A DNA stretch of 64,000 nt, taken from positions 1,426,001 through 1,490,000 of the forward strand of contig CAWUHX010000013.1 of the NCBI GenBank assembly GCA_963922205.1. The letters run 5' to 3'. Each line of letters begins with the position of its first letter. Position 1 is the first letter of the stretch. Both the position numbers and the translations under genes were made by a program. Below, piece by piece: positions 32,863-43,875 of the stretch. The notes beneath the pieces were generated by a model. The model was not told where the DNA came from, searched no databases, and worked only from the letters and a program-made list of their open reading frames with translations. The stretch comes from Romanomermis culicivorax. Lineage: Eukaryota; Nematoda; Enoplea; Mermithida; Mermithidae.

Positions 32863-34140
32863 AAATAAAAAAAAGACAATAAATGAGCTATAGTACCGTG
32901 AGTGTTACATTCATTCTCTATCTGTTAGCCTTGTTTGCCAACTTCGCCCATGTCTAATGTTAGCAAGAACTTGCTGATGCATCTACGCGAAACAGAATAG
33001 TTTTCCTTCCGATTTTATGATTCACAGACATTTAAACTAAAACAAATGAAAAAAGTTTCACAAAAATCACCATATATACTGCCAAAGCTCAGAAGCACCA
33101 AAACATTCCTACGATGTCTTCTGCCGCTGACAAAAAATTACAGAAATTCATGTACTGCTAGGGGGGTTGCACAACCTGAGTTTTGAACACAATCATATAA
33201 TTGTATTTTCTGGTAATTGCGACCTCCACTATGGAGCTATTACAGCTAAAATTAGGTATTTAAGACAAGTTTTGTATGATGAATATTAAAATAATTCCAA
33301 AACTCATACAAAATAAAATTCGCAGGGCTACAGTATCACAAAGTTTTGGAATTTTTACATTTTTTAGCATTTTTCTATCTATTTTTGGAACTTAAGATGT
33401 ATCGGCCATGACATGAAGTAACTTTATTATTGACTGTCCACTTGGTACAGAATACAATGCTCTATAATCTGGAATGAAAATAATTTCAGAATTTTGCACA
33501 TTTTCAGTAGTTTTAAAATGTCAAAAATGAGACTGTAAAAATGGTGAAAAACCAGGCTCCTTTCCACGAAAATGACCATATGCACTGCTAAATCCAATAG
33601 TACCAAAAATACCATGTCTCCTGGTTGCGTACAAAAAATACCAAAGGCCGTGTACTGCTAGAGTGTTGAATCTACAAAAAAACTATTTTAGTCGATAAAT
33701 TTTAATTTTCAATTCTAAATCAACAAAAGTTCTCTTTCTCGAAATTTCTTGTTCCAGTTTTGATGACGAGAAAATATTGGAAGTTTGGACATGAAAGAAA
33801 AACAAAGCATCACAAGCTTTCCAAGCAATCGGTTTGGAGCAAATCACTTTTCATCTGCAAATTCGGGTCATTTAGTGCGTGGTCGTTTCAGACATGAGGT
33901 TTTTTGCATAATATCCGGCATATGGGCAAACATAGGGGTGGCAAAGATCATTGGTAGTCTATAATCAAATGGTGCTCGGTGGGGCGCCAAAAACATGCTA
34001 AAAACGGCCTTTTTTAGGGCCCCCAGTTGCACCAGGTTCCTCAATGGGTATGCATCTCTGGACCTTGATACTTTTACCCGTGCATCTATCAAGTGCCCAC
34101 TCGGAAAATTTTTTTTATTTTTTGAAAATATTGATTTGGT
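32863..34140. other. No gene seen; weak ~500-bp duplication
   Basis: AT-rich. Two diverged, similar blocks at about 33070-33170 and 33545-33665 share ACCATAT(A/G)(T/C)ACTGC and TGTACTGCTAG. Nothing exon-like. Confidence 0.45.
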
Positions 34141-34254
34141 CAAATTATATGAGTGACCAAAGTTGGATGGAGAAAATCCCCTTCGTTTGGGTTCAAAACA
34201 TCATTTTTTGGTGAAACAGATGTAGATTATCCTGCATGTAAAACAAAGCTTTTA

Positions 34255-34905
34255 CCGTGGTCTTTTTGTGGAAGGGGTTTTCGACTATTGGGAATTCAAT
34301 GGATACGGTCACTTTACACTAAAATTAATCCTGGGTGTAAACAAGCGTATCCTCATGATTTAATGGTGGAAGAAGTTTTCGACCACGGGGTATTCAATGA
34401 ATGCAGCCACTTTACACAAAAAATTATCCCGGCTGTAAACAAGCGTATTTTTGTGATTTTTTGGTAGAAGAGGTTTTCGACCGGGGGGGGGATTCAATAA
34501 ATGCGGTTACTTTACACACAAAAAATATCCTGAACAAGCGTGTTTTCGTGATTTTTCGGTGAAAGGAGTTTTGGACTGCAAGGATTTCAATGGATACGGT
34601 TACTTCACACAAAAAAATTGTTATTTGTGTAAACGAATGTATTTCTACGATTTTTTGTTGGGAGGGATTTTCGGCTATGGAGAATTCGATGGATGCAGTC
34701 ACGTCGCACAAAAAATTATCCTGAGTATAAACAAACGTATTTCCGCGATTTTTTTTGGGGGAGGGAAGAGTTTCTGACTAATTCAATAGACGCAGTCACT
34801 TTACACAAAAAATTGTCCCGTGTGTAAACAAAGGTATTTCTACAGTTTTTGGGTTGAGGGGTTCTTGACCATGGGGAATTCAATAGATATAGTCACTTTA
34901 CACTC
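34255..34905. repeat. ~98-bp tandem satellite, about seven units
   Basis: Each unit contains GGTTTTCGAC, GGGAATTCAATGGATACGG, TCACTTTACAC, AAAAAATTATCC and TGTAAACAAGCGTATT. The CACTTTACAC-type block recurs at about 34311, 34409, 34508, 34605, 34698, 34796 and 34893. Frames reading through it are repeat artefacts. Confidence 0.85.
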
Positions 34906-35087
34906 TGTTTACAATGTGTTGTAAGTATTCTGCAGTTTACACATCTTTTTCTATTACCGAATGTGAGAATTTGTAGTTTCAAGATTGTTTTTAATTGTTT
35001 CTTTGATGTGAAGATGACAAATTTAAAACTCCAATGTGCTTCTATGAAGGTTTTTATACATGGTTGAAGCCCACTAAAAAGAGGTGG

Positions 35088-36072
35088 ACTAGTTTGTTAG
35101 AAAATGCCCCGATAGGGCAGAAAAAAGAATGATATATTTTCTTGGATAGTTGCCAAGCTAGAAAAAGGATTGAACTAGATTTCTGAGAACTTGAGTTAAA
35201 GTTTTAAAAATCCACTTTTTTAGTAGCAAACCCTTCCCATGAGACTCTGGATACACCCAGCTGGCCTCTGGAAAAACGCAATTGGCTATCCTTGGACCTT
35301 TTCAAAATCTAAAAACACATGAAAAAACAGGTTTTTTTTACAAGAATTAGTAAAAAATGAAAATTTTTGGAAAATCCATTTTTTGCTCGAAAATTCTTTC
35401 CACGCATCTCTACATTTAACTATGCATGTGCAGCTCTGAAAATTGGGGGAAGGATGGTTACAGAAGGGGCGGATCCTGGTTTTTTGAGACAAAAATCCCA
35501 AAAATACTTAAAAAATTTTTCATACAGGAAAAGACTTCCAATTTCAAAACTCTGGGTCCCCCATATCACTCCCGCACATGTATGCTTCCAACTGCACTGA
35601 GCATTAACAGATGAAAAAACTCTGAAATTCAAAAATAAGATTGACTTGAAACATTGTCTTACAAATATGGCATTTTCATTCAACAGGCGCTATATGTATA
35701 CTTTTTGTTCAATGTGACATACAATTCAATGCGGAGGTTAATCAAGAAGGACTATAATACGTCAAGAATTTATGGCATAGAGCAGAGAAAGTTTGCCCAT
35801 CGCATTAACAGAGATAGAGATGAATAATTAGCAAATAGTGTTTCATATATGGCTGCCTGATACAATTTTGTTTGATGTAAAAGCAAAGATGCATCCGTTT
35901 AGAGATATAAGTTTGGGTATGATAATTGTGTCAAAGTAGCATGTGCATGGCTGAATCAAAAACATTTTAAAGGCATTTTTGTATGTTCAATGCTTTTTCT
36001 AGCTTGGCAACTATCCAAGAAAGTATATTATTTTTTCTGCCCTATTGGGGCATTTTCTAATAAACTAATTTA
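35088..36072. mobile_element. TIR element G (~70-bp inverted ends)
   Basis: The left arm 35090-35165 (TAGAAAATGCCCCGATAGGG through TTGCCAAGCTAGAAAAAG) is inverted at 35994-36070. The arms match closely over about 70 bp including the outer TAGTTTRTTAG. The centre (about 830 bp) has no convincing coding sequence. Target-site duplication not clear. Confidence 0.75.
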
Positions 36073-36316
36073 AAGATGATTGGAGGGCTAATTTAAAGTT
36101 TCAAATTATTCCTCTGATAATAAGTGCGTTTTCCGCGCGTTACGCTTTACATTAGAACTGATCTCCAAGTTTTACCTTAGTATGGCATGAAGGACATTAG
36201 AGTTGAATGTATGTACGTGCTTGACACACAGGTGTCAAGTTTCACAGTTGATAATCATCATTGCTTCCCATGATGTAGTGACTGAACTATAAATATTGAT
36301 TTACGGTAACCACGGG

Positions 36317-38189
36317 TAAAGGCCGATGTATAGTCGTCCTGATCCTTAAAAATATGACCTTTCCTGAGTCAGGAAAGCTCGTTCCCTAAATTTTCGATCC
36401 TGACGCAATCCGTAATCCTGAAATCAGGATCGGGATAGCGTTCCCGACCTGACAAGGAAAGGTGTTCGTCTTCCCGATCGGGAAAAGATCGGCTTTCCTG
36501 ACGTCGGGAACAAAGTACAACCCTTCCGTACTTTTTAAGGATCGGGAAAGCTACACGCTACAGTAAATACTCATCAAATGCGTAACGGCTTCAGCCTGCG
36601 CATAATCCTAGTTACATTTTCTGGTAACTGGAAAGTAAAATGAAGTGAAATTAGCAAAAACTAAGAATTTGCTACCAGATAAGATAGAGTAGTCAGCTAA
36701 AAAATAGATTTTTCATGTTTTTCGGTGAAATATGCGCACTTTACGCAAGTGCAATACTTCGCAACTACAGCGCGTTGTAATACTGTAGCCATGTTTGTTT
36801 ACAACAAAACGGCAGATTTGCGGCTTTTGTTGATTGATTCCAGCGTTTTTATTTATTAAAAAATTAACTTTCTAAAAAATTAACTAATTTTAATGTCAAA
36901 CTCTATTAATTTAAAAAATTTTAAAATTAAAATATTTGAAATTTAAAACTCAAAGGAATTAAAGTTTAAAATTAGAAAATTTTAACATTTTAAATTGAAA
37001 ACTTTTTAAATTAGAAAATTTAAAATTGAAAAATTCAGAATTAAAAAATTTAAAATTAAAAAATTTAAAATTAAAAAATTTGAAATTAAAAAATTTAAAA
37101 TTAAAAAAATTAAAATTAAAAAATTTAAAATTAAAAAATTTAAAATTAAAAAATTTAAAATTAAAAAATTTAAAATTAAAAAATTAAAATTAAAAAATTA
37201 AAATCAAAAAATTTAAAATTAAAAAATTTAAAATTAAAAAATTTAAAATTAAAAAATTTAAAATTAAAAAATTTAAAATTGAAAAATTTAAATTAAAAAA
37301 TTTAAAATTAAAAAATTTAAAATTAAAAAATTTAAAATTAAAAAATTTAAAATTAAAAAATTTAAAATTAAAAAATTTAAAATTAAAAAGTTTAAAATTA
37401 AAAAATTCAAAATTAAAAAATTTAAGATTAAAAAATTTAAAATTAAAAAATTTAAAATTGAAAAATTTAAATTAAAAAATTTAAAATTAAAAAATTTAAA
37501 ATTAAAAAATTTAAAATTAAAAAATTTAAAATTAAAAAATTTAAAATTAAAAAATTTAAAATTAAAAAGTTTAAAATTAAAAAATTCAAAATTAAAAAAT
37601 TTAAGATTAAAAAATTTAAGATTAAAAAATTTAAAATTAAAAAATTTAAAATAAAAAATTTAAGATTAAAAAATTTAAATTAAAAAATTTAAAATTGAAA
37701 AATTAAAAATTTAATAATTTAAAGTTTAAAAATTTAAAAGTAAAAAATTTTAAAATTTCAAATATACAAATTTTAAAAAATATAAAATTCAAAACTAAAA
37801 ATTTTTAAAATTTAAAATTAAAAAATTTTAAAATTTAAAATTTTGAAAATTAATTAAGGGGGAATTGAAATATGACAAATAAACAAAAAACACTGAAACA
37901 AAATTATGTAAACGCATGTGCAACGTGAACGAAAACAAAAAATAATCAGAATAATGAACAAGATCAATAAAATGTATAAAACTTACTGTCTGGAGTCGTC
38001 TTTATTTATACAACTTACGCATCTCAATATATAATCTTACTGTAAAATATTTCTCATGTAGTCGTCCCGATCCTTAAATTTAGGGACGTTAGGGACGACT
38101 TTACCTGGTCCTATCCTTTCCTGATCCTTATCGGGTCAGGAACTCAGGATTAAGGATCAGGATTACGGATTACTATACATCGGCCTTTA
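36317..38189. mobile_element. TIR element carrying an AT satellite
   Basis: Ends TAAAGGCCGATGTATAGT (36317) and its inverted complement (to 38189). Both subterminal regions are full of TCCTGA/TCAGGA and GATCCTTAA motifs in inverted order. The centre is occupied by the 15-bp satellite at about 36990-37840. No transposase seen, so a non-autonomous foldback-like element. Confidence 0.75.
36990..37840. repeat. 15-bp AT satellite with ~179-bp higher-order period
   Basis: Tandem TAAAATTAAAAAATT units. Rare variants recur at a fixed distance: the TTGAAAAATTTAAATT variant has its G at 37281 and 37460, and the AAAAAGTTTAAAA variant has its G at 37390 and 37569, both 179 bp apart (twelve units with one 14-bp unit). 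Confidence 0.9.
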
Positions 38190-38352
38190 GAAAACCAGGA
38201 TTAAATTTTAATACATTTCACACTTTCAAAAAAATGTAAAATCTTCCTGTTGGCACTTCACACGGATACGTTAGATAGACGCTTTTCAACAGAGTATTGG
38301 TTCATTTATTTGCTATAACTATTCAGAATCTACAGTGTTCACGTAACCATTA

Positions 38353-38736
38353 ATGGGAAAAATGCTAGTAATTTTGGGATACATTTCCAAACTGGCGATT
38401 ATTTCGTTAACAATTTTCCAAATTTATATGCTAATTATGCCCAGTAAGCTGAAGTTAGACGTACCGGTTATCGATCACTACGTTGTCGGCGTAGATTTGA
38501 AAATTCTACCCAACAAAAATAAAACGGTCTTGTTAGATTTGATCAGACTATTTTGTTCTAAACCGTCGGACGATGATCCGAGACGAACGTCCACCAACAA
38601 AAGCAGCCCTCAAATTGGTCGAAGAAGGAAATTGAGTCGACAAAAAAGCAACACTATCGAAGAATCTGCGGAACGAAAATTCAAGTACGAAGTGAGTGAC
38701 GATAGCGTCAATATTTCAGAGAGTCTCTTTAATTAA
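38353..38736 (+). CDS. Unrecognised membrane-anchored protein or 5' exon
   Basis: ATG 38353 opens 127 codons ending in TAA, with exon-like CG-containing codon use that stands out from the AT-rich flanks. The N-terminus has one membrane segment (VILGYISKLAIISLTIFQIY, residues about 6-25, with a few more hydrophobic residues after it), followed by a polar part and an Arg/Lys/Ser-rich tail (GRRRKLSRQKS). An in-frame TAA at 38344-38346 lies just upstream, so this is probably the true start. Alternatively the exon ends at 38691 at a strong donor (GAA|gtgagt, phase 0) and joins the phase-0 acceptor at 45066 to give a four-membrane-segment protein. I do not recognise the family. Confidence 0.5.
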   Translation: MGKMLVILGYISKLAIISLTIFQIYMLIMPSKLKLDVPVIDHYVVGVDLKILPNKNKTVLLDLIRLFCSKPSDDDPRRTSTNKSSPQIGRRRKLSRQKSNTIEESAERKFKYEVSDDSVNISESLFN

Positions 38737-38975
38737 TCTTCACTCATGATGTAATAATCAATCAGAACTCAGAATATCAGAAGCAACGAAGTCAAAAACT
38801 CAACAAAATGTTTATTTTTCGACAGCTTATCACCTGCAATATACAATGCAGATGAAAAAAGCAGCGGAAAGCAAGCACAGAGAAATGATGCAGGTTTTTT
38901 TATAGGATAGAAAATTGCGAATTGTTTCCAAAGTTTTCGCCAAAATCATTCTGCTTCCGCTCAAAAAATCACAAA

Positions 38976-39246
38976 ATAGGCTTAGCCTAAGGCTTACCCT
39001 GAGCCTGAGCCTAAGCCCAAGCGTAAGCCTGACATTAAGCCTAAAGCCCTATTCAGAAATGAAAAATTCACCGATTTTTGTCGGCGACAGTCGGCTGCAG
39101 TCGGCGACTCTATGGAATGAATAGGCAAGCAGAAAGCCCAATTCAGAAGCGAAAAAATCCTAGGATTTTTGTCGCCGACAATCGGCGACTGTACTTCTGA
39201 ATTGGGCTTAAGCCTAAGTCTGAGCCTAATCCTACGCTCAAGCTAA
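38976..39246 (-). repeat. Degenerate GCCTAA (telomere-like) tracts flanking MITE D copy 2
   Basis: 38976-39045 is a run of GCCTAAGC/GCCTGAGC/GCGTAAGCC variants. A second short run lies at 39207-39246. Between them (39050-39212) is the second copy of foldback family D with inverted ends AGCCCAATTCAGAAG and CTTCTGAATTGGGCT. Confidence 0.6.
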
Positions 39247-39247
39247 G

Positions 39248-39498
39248 CTATAGTCTGCTTTTCTTGAAATGCTTCTAAATTATAAAAGTGGAAAGCAAGT
39301 ACTATTTTAGATTCTTACAATTTTCAGCTGGACCATTCATCACGTGAGATTGAAAATTTGTGAGCTTATACAATCAACTTTTAACAATTTTTAGAGTGAA
39401 AAATCTTACTGTGAGAGCCTTGTATACGCGATTTTGACTTCACAGTTGATTTTTGTCTTTTTTCAATTTAGAAGCATTTTATAAAAAACAAACTATAA
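39248..39498. mobile_element. MITE family E, copy at 39.2 kb
   Basis: Starts CTATAGTCTGCTTTTCTTGA and ends ATAAAAAACAAACTATA, inverted ends of about 30 bp. Internal blocks shared with 9376-9618 and 50661-50911. Confidence 0.75.
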
Positions 39499-39564
39499 AG
39501 TAAATGTTGTTCTTGTTTATTTATGTTAATTTCATCAAGAAGTAACGTATTTCTTGTATTGAAA

Positions 39565-40277
39565 TCGGTCAATCGGCACTTCTGCAGTTTAGGTGTTACA
39601 GAAAAAAATTTATTTCTCAAAAAATTTTTTTTATATTTTTTCGTGTCATAAGGGTAATTCGATGCTGCTGATCACGACTATGTTATTCTTTTCGGCTAAA
39701 TTTTATAAGTAAGTTCCCGGCCTTCGGCCTAATTTCTGTATATGAGTTTTTTGTTAATTTTGAGCATGGATTTCTGTGATTGGTGAGTAGACATTTATTT
39801 TTCCTTTAAAATTTTCCTTAGGCTTAGGCTTAGGGTACAGCGCTGTTGAGGCCCTTCCAAACGAAGTTGTTAGTTAAAATAGTATCAAGGGTCTTAAAGG
39901 AATATAGTGTTTATACTTTCTGGTGAAATGGGGTAGTGGTAAACGCAAATTCAGACAAATCCGGAAAGACACGGAGCATATTCGCCATTTCCAATTAGAA
40001 ATATAATTTGACAGTCGAGATTTCAGTGTTTGCGATATTTTATGAGTTTACACTGACTTTTTTACTTACAAATTATTGTAATCAGTAGCATCAGTTACAA
40101 TGTAAAAACAAAAAATTGATGAAAAAACGAAAATTATGAAATCGCGATATCTCGAGTAGTTTCACGATTTGGATGAAAAGAATAACATATTCGTGATCAG
40201 CAGCATAGAATTACCTATTGACACGAAAAAATAAAAAAAAATTTCGGTACCACCTAAACTGCAAGTGCCGGTCAATC
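39565..40277. mobile_element. TIR element K (~100-bp inverted ends)
   Basis: Left arm 39565-39692 (CACTTCTGCAGTTTAGGTG through GCTGCTGATCACGACTATGT and TATTCTTTT) is inverted at 40178-40276. A TTAGGCTTAGGCTTAGG run (39822-39838) lies inside. No coding seen. Confidence 0.65.
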
Positions 40278-40700
40278 TTCGGCAGCATCTCGCGCCTCCA
40301 AGATTCAATTCCGCTGACTCAGCATAGGTAAAAAATGATCACCATAATTTTCTGAACAAGTTGAAATGCTAGATTATTGTGCTGGCAATTCGGGCCGAAA
40401 CAATAATTTAGCCAACGAAATATATTTTCCGATCGAATCGCTAGCTATTCCTAAGCTACGTCAGGAAATCATTTCGATCTGTATATAATTATTTTTTAAT
40501 TGTGTTAGAAACTGGAAAATTCAAGCCGAGAAACAAACTGCTAGCAGAAAACGACAGATTAGCTTAAATGGCGAAAAAGACCAGAGGCACTGATTTCAGA
40601 TTCTCACTCTCAGTGAATTGTATCATCAGGTTTTCAAAGAAGTCGATGTAGTTAGACGTCAGCAAGGTGCTTTCCAATTCCTAATCTAACGAAAAATTCA
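40278..40700. other. No gene seen
   Basis: AT-rich intergenic or intronic sequence without repeats or coding signal that I can see. Confidence 0.45.
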
Positions 40701-40711
40701 TAAAAACTACT

Positions 40712-40895
40712 GGGACCGGTTGCAATATTCGGGTTTAAGTCTGAGCTCGCGATTATCTCGAGCAAAAAATCGAGAAATCGCGTATGGCAGCTTCAATATC
40801 CTCGGGATGATCCCGACGTTGTCATTATCTCGAGCTCGAGATAATCGTGAGCTCGGACTTAAACCCGAGTTCAAGAGGTGCGGTTGCAATAAACT
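40712..40895. mobile_element. MITE family J, full copy
   Basis: Inverted arms GGGTTTAAGTC.GAGCTC.CGATTATCTCGAG, with GGTTGCAATA outside each arm. A smaller complete member is at 54011-54120, and decayed ones lie at about 42660-42780 and 43740-43875. Confidence 0.65.
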
Positions 40896-41703
40896 TTATA
40901 ATCTAATTCGGATCGCAACGTCGGTTTCAATTCCACGCAAAGGTTAATCGTCATGGGTGGAAGGTATAAGTCCGAATAATGTTGTTTTCTACACATTTTG
41001 GAGTCAACTTGTGTATTTTCAAATAAATTAAGAATCATGAGGTACCTGCAATTGTGTTTTAAAATAAAGGTTACCACAGTTATAATAGTCGGGCGCTAGT
41101 GTTTGTTAGCTGACCAGCTTAACTTGGGCTTTCTCCTAATTCTGAGTTTCCTAAAATGTAAGGATTCAACATGATTCTAAATCCTGATTACAGACAACCG
41201 AAATCAAGTTCTTATTTCTGAATCTATAGCCTACTTTTCATATAATGCTTCTGAATGGACAAATTGTTTACACAAACCTTTTCTGGAACATATTCACAGA
41301 ATTGTCACGGCTAGTTGAGTTGGCTAGAAAATTTGCAGCTCTATGACGTGTCGTTTAGCGCAAAATTACCAAAATACAAAATAGTCCATTTATACTCCAG
41401 TTTCCTTTTCTAGAAACATTATGAGAAAAATGAGCAGAAGAAAACCAAAAATAGTCAGTGTAAATATGAATCTACAGAATCTTTTTTACTACAAATTGAC
41501 TCTACAAATTCTTCTCGTTATCTGTTGATTTCTTGAAAATCTGTCAGAAAAGGATATTGTTATGTATAATTAATTATTTTTTCATTTCGTTATTCCATTT
41601 CTGATTCCAATTTATATTAATTTTATTTCTAAACACCAATTTCATTTCTTAGAAATGAAAATTATATGGAATTTTTTGGAGTGAAAATAAGTTTGAAAAA
41701 TAG

Positions 41704-41774
41704 GGTGCAGCCAGGAGTCGAACCTGGGTTACCAGCATTCCAGGCTGATGTCCTCACCACTAGACCACCACACC
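41704..41774 (-). tRNA. tRNA-like gene, anticodon GGA by position (copy 1)
   Basis: Minus strand, 71 nt. Acceptor GGTGTGG pairs with CTGCACC (two G-U pairs). D arm GTCT/GGAC contains the A box TGGTCTAGTGG. Anticodon stem TCAGC/GCTGG with loop CTGGAAT gives anticodon GGA. T arm CCAGG TTCGACT CCTGG contains the B box GGTTCGACTCC. A TATTTTT terminator follows. GGA would read Ser codons, yet tRNA-Ser has a long variable arm and this has four bases, so it may be a decayed or re-purposed tRNA, or the head of a SINE. Confidence 0.6.
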
Positions 41775-41980
41775 ACGAGGTGAACCCAGATTAAGGTGCT
41801 CCCCTAGGCTACGATTTTTTAGGACACAACTCCAATGCTTGGTGGTCATGAACCTACGACCTTTTTGGCAAGTAGCAGCGTACCTGCTGCTTTTTGAACT
41901 GCCGACCAATGAAGTTTCTAACTTTTTAGAAATGAAATTTATATGGAATTTTTTGGAGTGAAAATAAGTTTGAAAAATAG

Positions 41981-42051
41981 GGTGCAGCCAGGAGTCGAAC
42001 CTGGGTTACCAGCATTCCGGGCTGATGTCCTCACCACTAGACCACCACACC
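41981..42051 (-). tRNA. tRNA-like unit (copy 2), position 33 altered
   Basis: Same fold as copy 1, but the loop is CCGGAAT, so the universally conserved T33 before the anticodon is C. Probably a pseudogene or SINE head. Confidence 0.5.
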
Positions 42052-42463
42052 ACGAGGTGAACCCAGATTAAGGTGCTCCCCTAGGCTACAATTTTTTAGG
42101 ACACAACTCCAATGCTTGGTGGTCGTGAACCTACGATCTTTTTGGCAAGTAGCAGCGTACCTGCTGCTTTTTGAACTGCCGACCAATGAAGTTTCTAACT
42201 TTTTAGAAATGAAAGTTATATGGAATTTTTTGGAGTGAAAATAAGTTTGAAAAAACTCCTTTTGAAAAAACTTATTTTCACTCCAAAAAATTCCATATAA
42301 CTTTCATTTCTAAAAAGTTAGCAACTTCATTGGTCGGCAGTTCAAAAAGCAGCAGGTACGCTGCTACTTGCCAAAAAGGTCGTAGGTTCACGACCACCAA
42401 GCATTGGAGTTGTGTCCTAAAAAATCGTAGCCTAGGGAGCACCTTAATCTGGGTTCACCTCGT

Positions 42464-42534
42464 GGTGTGGTGGTCTAGTGGTGAGGACATCAGCCCGGAA
42501 TGCTGGTAACCCAGGTTCGACTGCTGGCTGCACC
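42464..42534 (+). tRNA. tRNA-like unit (copy 3, inverted), T stem damaged
   Basis: Plus-strand inverted copy. Loop CCGGAAT as in copy 2; in addition the T stem reads CCAGG/GCTGG with a G-G mismatch. Likely pseudogene. Confidence 0.5.
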
Positions 42535-42789
42535 CTATTTTTCAAATTCATTTCTTAGCTTCTTAATTAATCTCAATCGTCACTTCTCCTTGTAATTTTT
42601 TCCTGATTTTTTCATTCCATTTCATTCTAATTTCAAATTGGTTAATAAATGACAATATTTGGTCACGAAGGTCGAAATAATCGCAACTTCGGACTTCAAC
42701 CTGAGCATCCGTTAATCGGAGGTTCGAATTTTTTATTGCAACCCGAAGAAAATGAAATCGAGCTCGCGATTACCTAATGTATACAGACT

Positions 42790-43420
42790 GAAGTGGAACA
42801 TAAGAAATACTCAAATATACTAGGACTAAAAAAAAGAACTATAAACATAAAGTAAGAAAATGTGATATACTAGGTACCACTAAAGTATTTGGAATAAATT
42901 TTTCATATGACCAATATAATATGAAAAAAGAACTTTGAAGAAAAGATCGACAAAAAGGAGCCTGCGGTATGGAAAGAACAAGGCTTAAATGTATATGAAA
43001 AGATCAAAATTTGTAATTATTTGATCATATGAAAAATAACATATAGCGTGATAAACCTACAGGTTGACGAAAAGACAAAAAACACTGGAAGCCATGCTAC
43101 CTGAATTTTTATGGAATGGACGAATGGCGAAAATACAGTCATGATCCAAGGTGGATGAAGATATGAAAGCTCCAGATATCGAAATTATGATCCAATCATT
43201 AAAAATGAAATAGATACCCAAATTATTGAATACAGATAATAGAAAATGGTCCGTTTTAGGGCTAGAAAACCTGAACAAAATAGGGGGTCTGAAATGCATT
43301 TTAGATGCACATTTCTGCACAAGCAACTTGAAGCAAGACCTGTCACCTTTTTATCCTAAAATCTTAGATGTTGTATGCCACAGCGAGATAAACCATGCAG
43401 AAAACGTTTTTATCAAAAAT
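42790..43420. other. No gene seen
   Basis: AT-rich; short frames on both strands at 43057-43444 have no motif or exon-like composition. Confidence 0.4.
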
Positions 43421-43424
43421 TGGC

Positions 43425-43875
43425 TCTACAAATTCCTCTCGTAATCGGTTGATTTCTTGAAAATCTGTCAGAAAAGGATATTCTGGTGCATAATTCAATT
43501 ATTGATAATTTTTTTCATTCCTCCGTTTCTGATTCTAATTTACATTCCTTTTATTTTTAACTAAAAATTTTATTTCTTTTTCTTAATTAATCTCAATTTT
43601 CATTTATTATTTATTTATTCCTAATTTTTTTCATTTCATTCTATTCTAATTTCAATTTGGTGTTCTTTTCCAAATAACACTTTTTTCGCCAATCTTTTCA
43701 ACATTTCCGCAAAACATTGCGCATCCATCACATTGAATGGGAATGTTTTCTCACGAAGGTCGAGATAATCGCGAGCTCGGACTTTAACCTGAGCATCAGT
43801 TAGTTGCTAGTTGGAGTTTTTTATTGCAACCAAAGAAAGACCGAGCCAGCGATTAACTAATACTCTGCATTAACG
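43425..43875. repeat. Diverged duplicate of 41505-42790 (without the tRNA block)
   Basis: GATTTCTTGAAAATCTGTCA, TTCTTAATTAATCTCAAT and CACGAAGGTCGA(A/G)ATAATCGC occur in the same order as around the tRNA block. Both copies end in decayed MITE J sequence. Confidence 0.65.

Larger units (their letters stand above)
41641..42558. repeat. Palindromic cluster of three tRNA-like units with 12-bp flanking duplication
   Basis: Two direct units of about 280 bp (41653-41935 and 41936-42210) and one inverted unit (about 42255-42546). The second and third are near-identical arms of an inverted repeat with about 40 bp between them. The block is flanked by TTCATTTCTTAG at 41641-41652 and 42547-42558. A related segment at 43425-43875 lacks the block, giving an empty site. 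Confidence 0.8.

Noticed and set aside
34153-34777. Frames of 72-104 codons on both strands
   Set aside because: They run through the 98-bp tandem satellite and repeat with it.
36990-37840. Regularly spaced short repeats suggestive of a CRISPR-like array
   Set aside because: Contiguous AT-only tandem units without spacers in a eukaryotic genome; a satellite.
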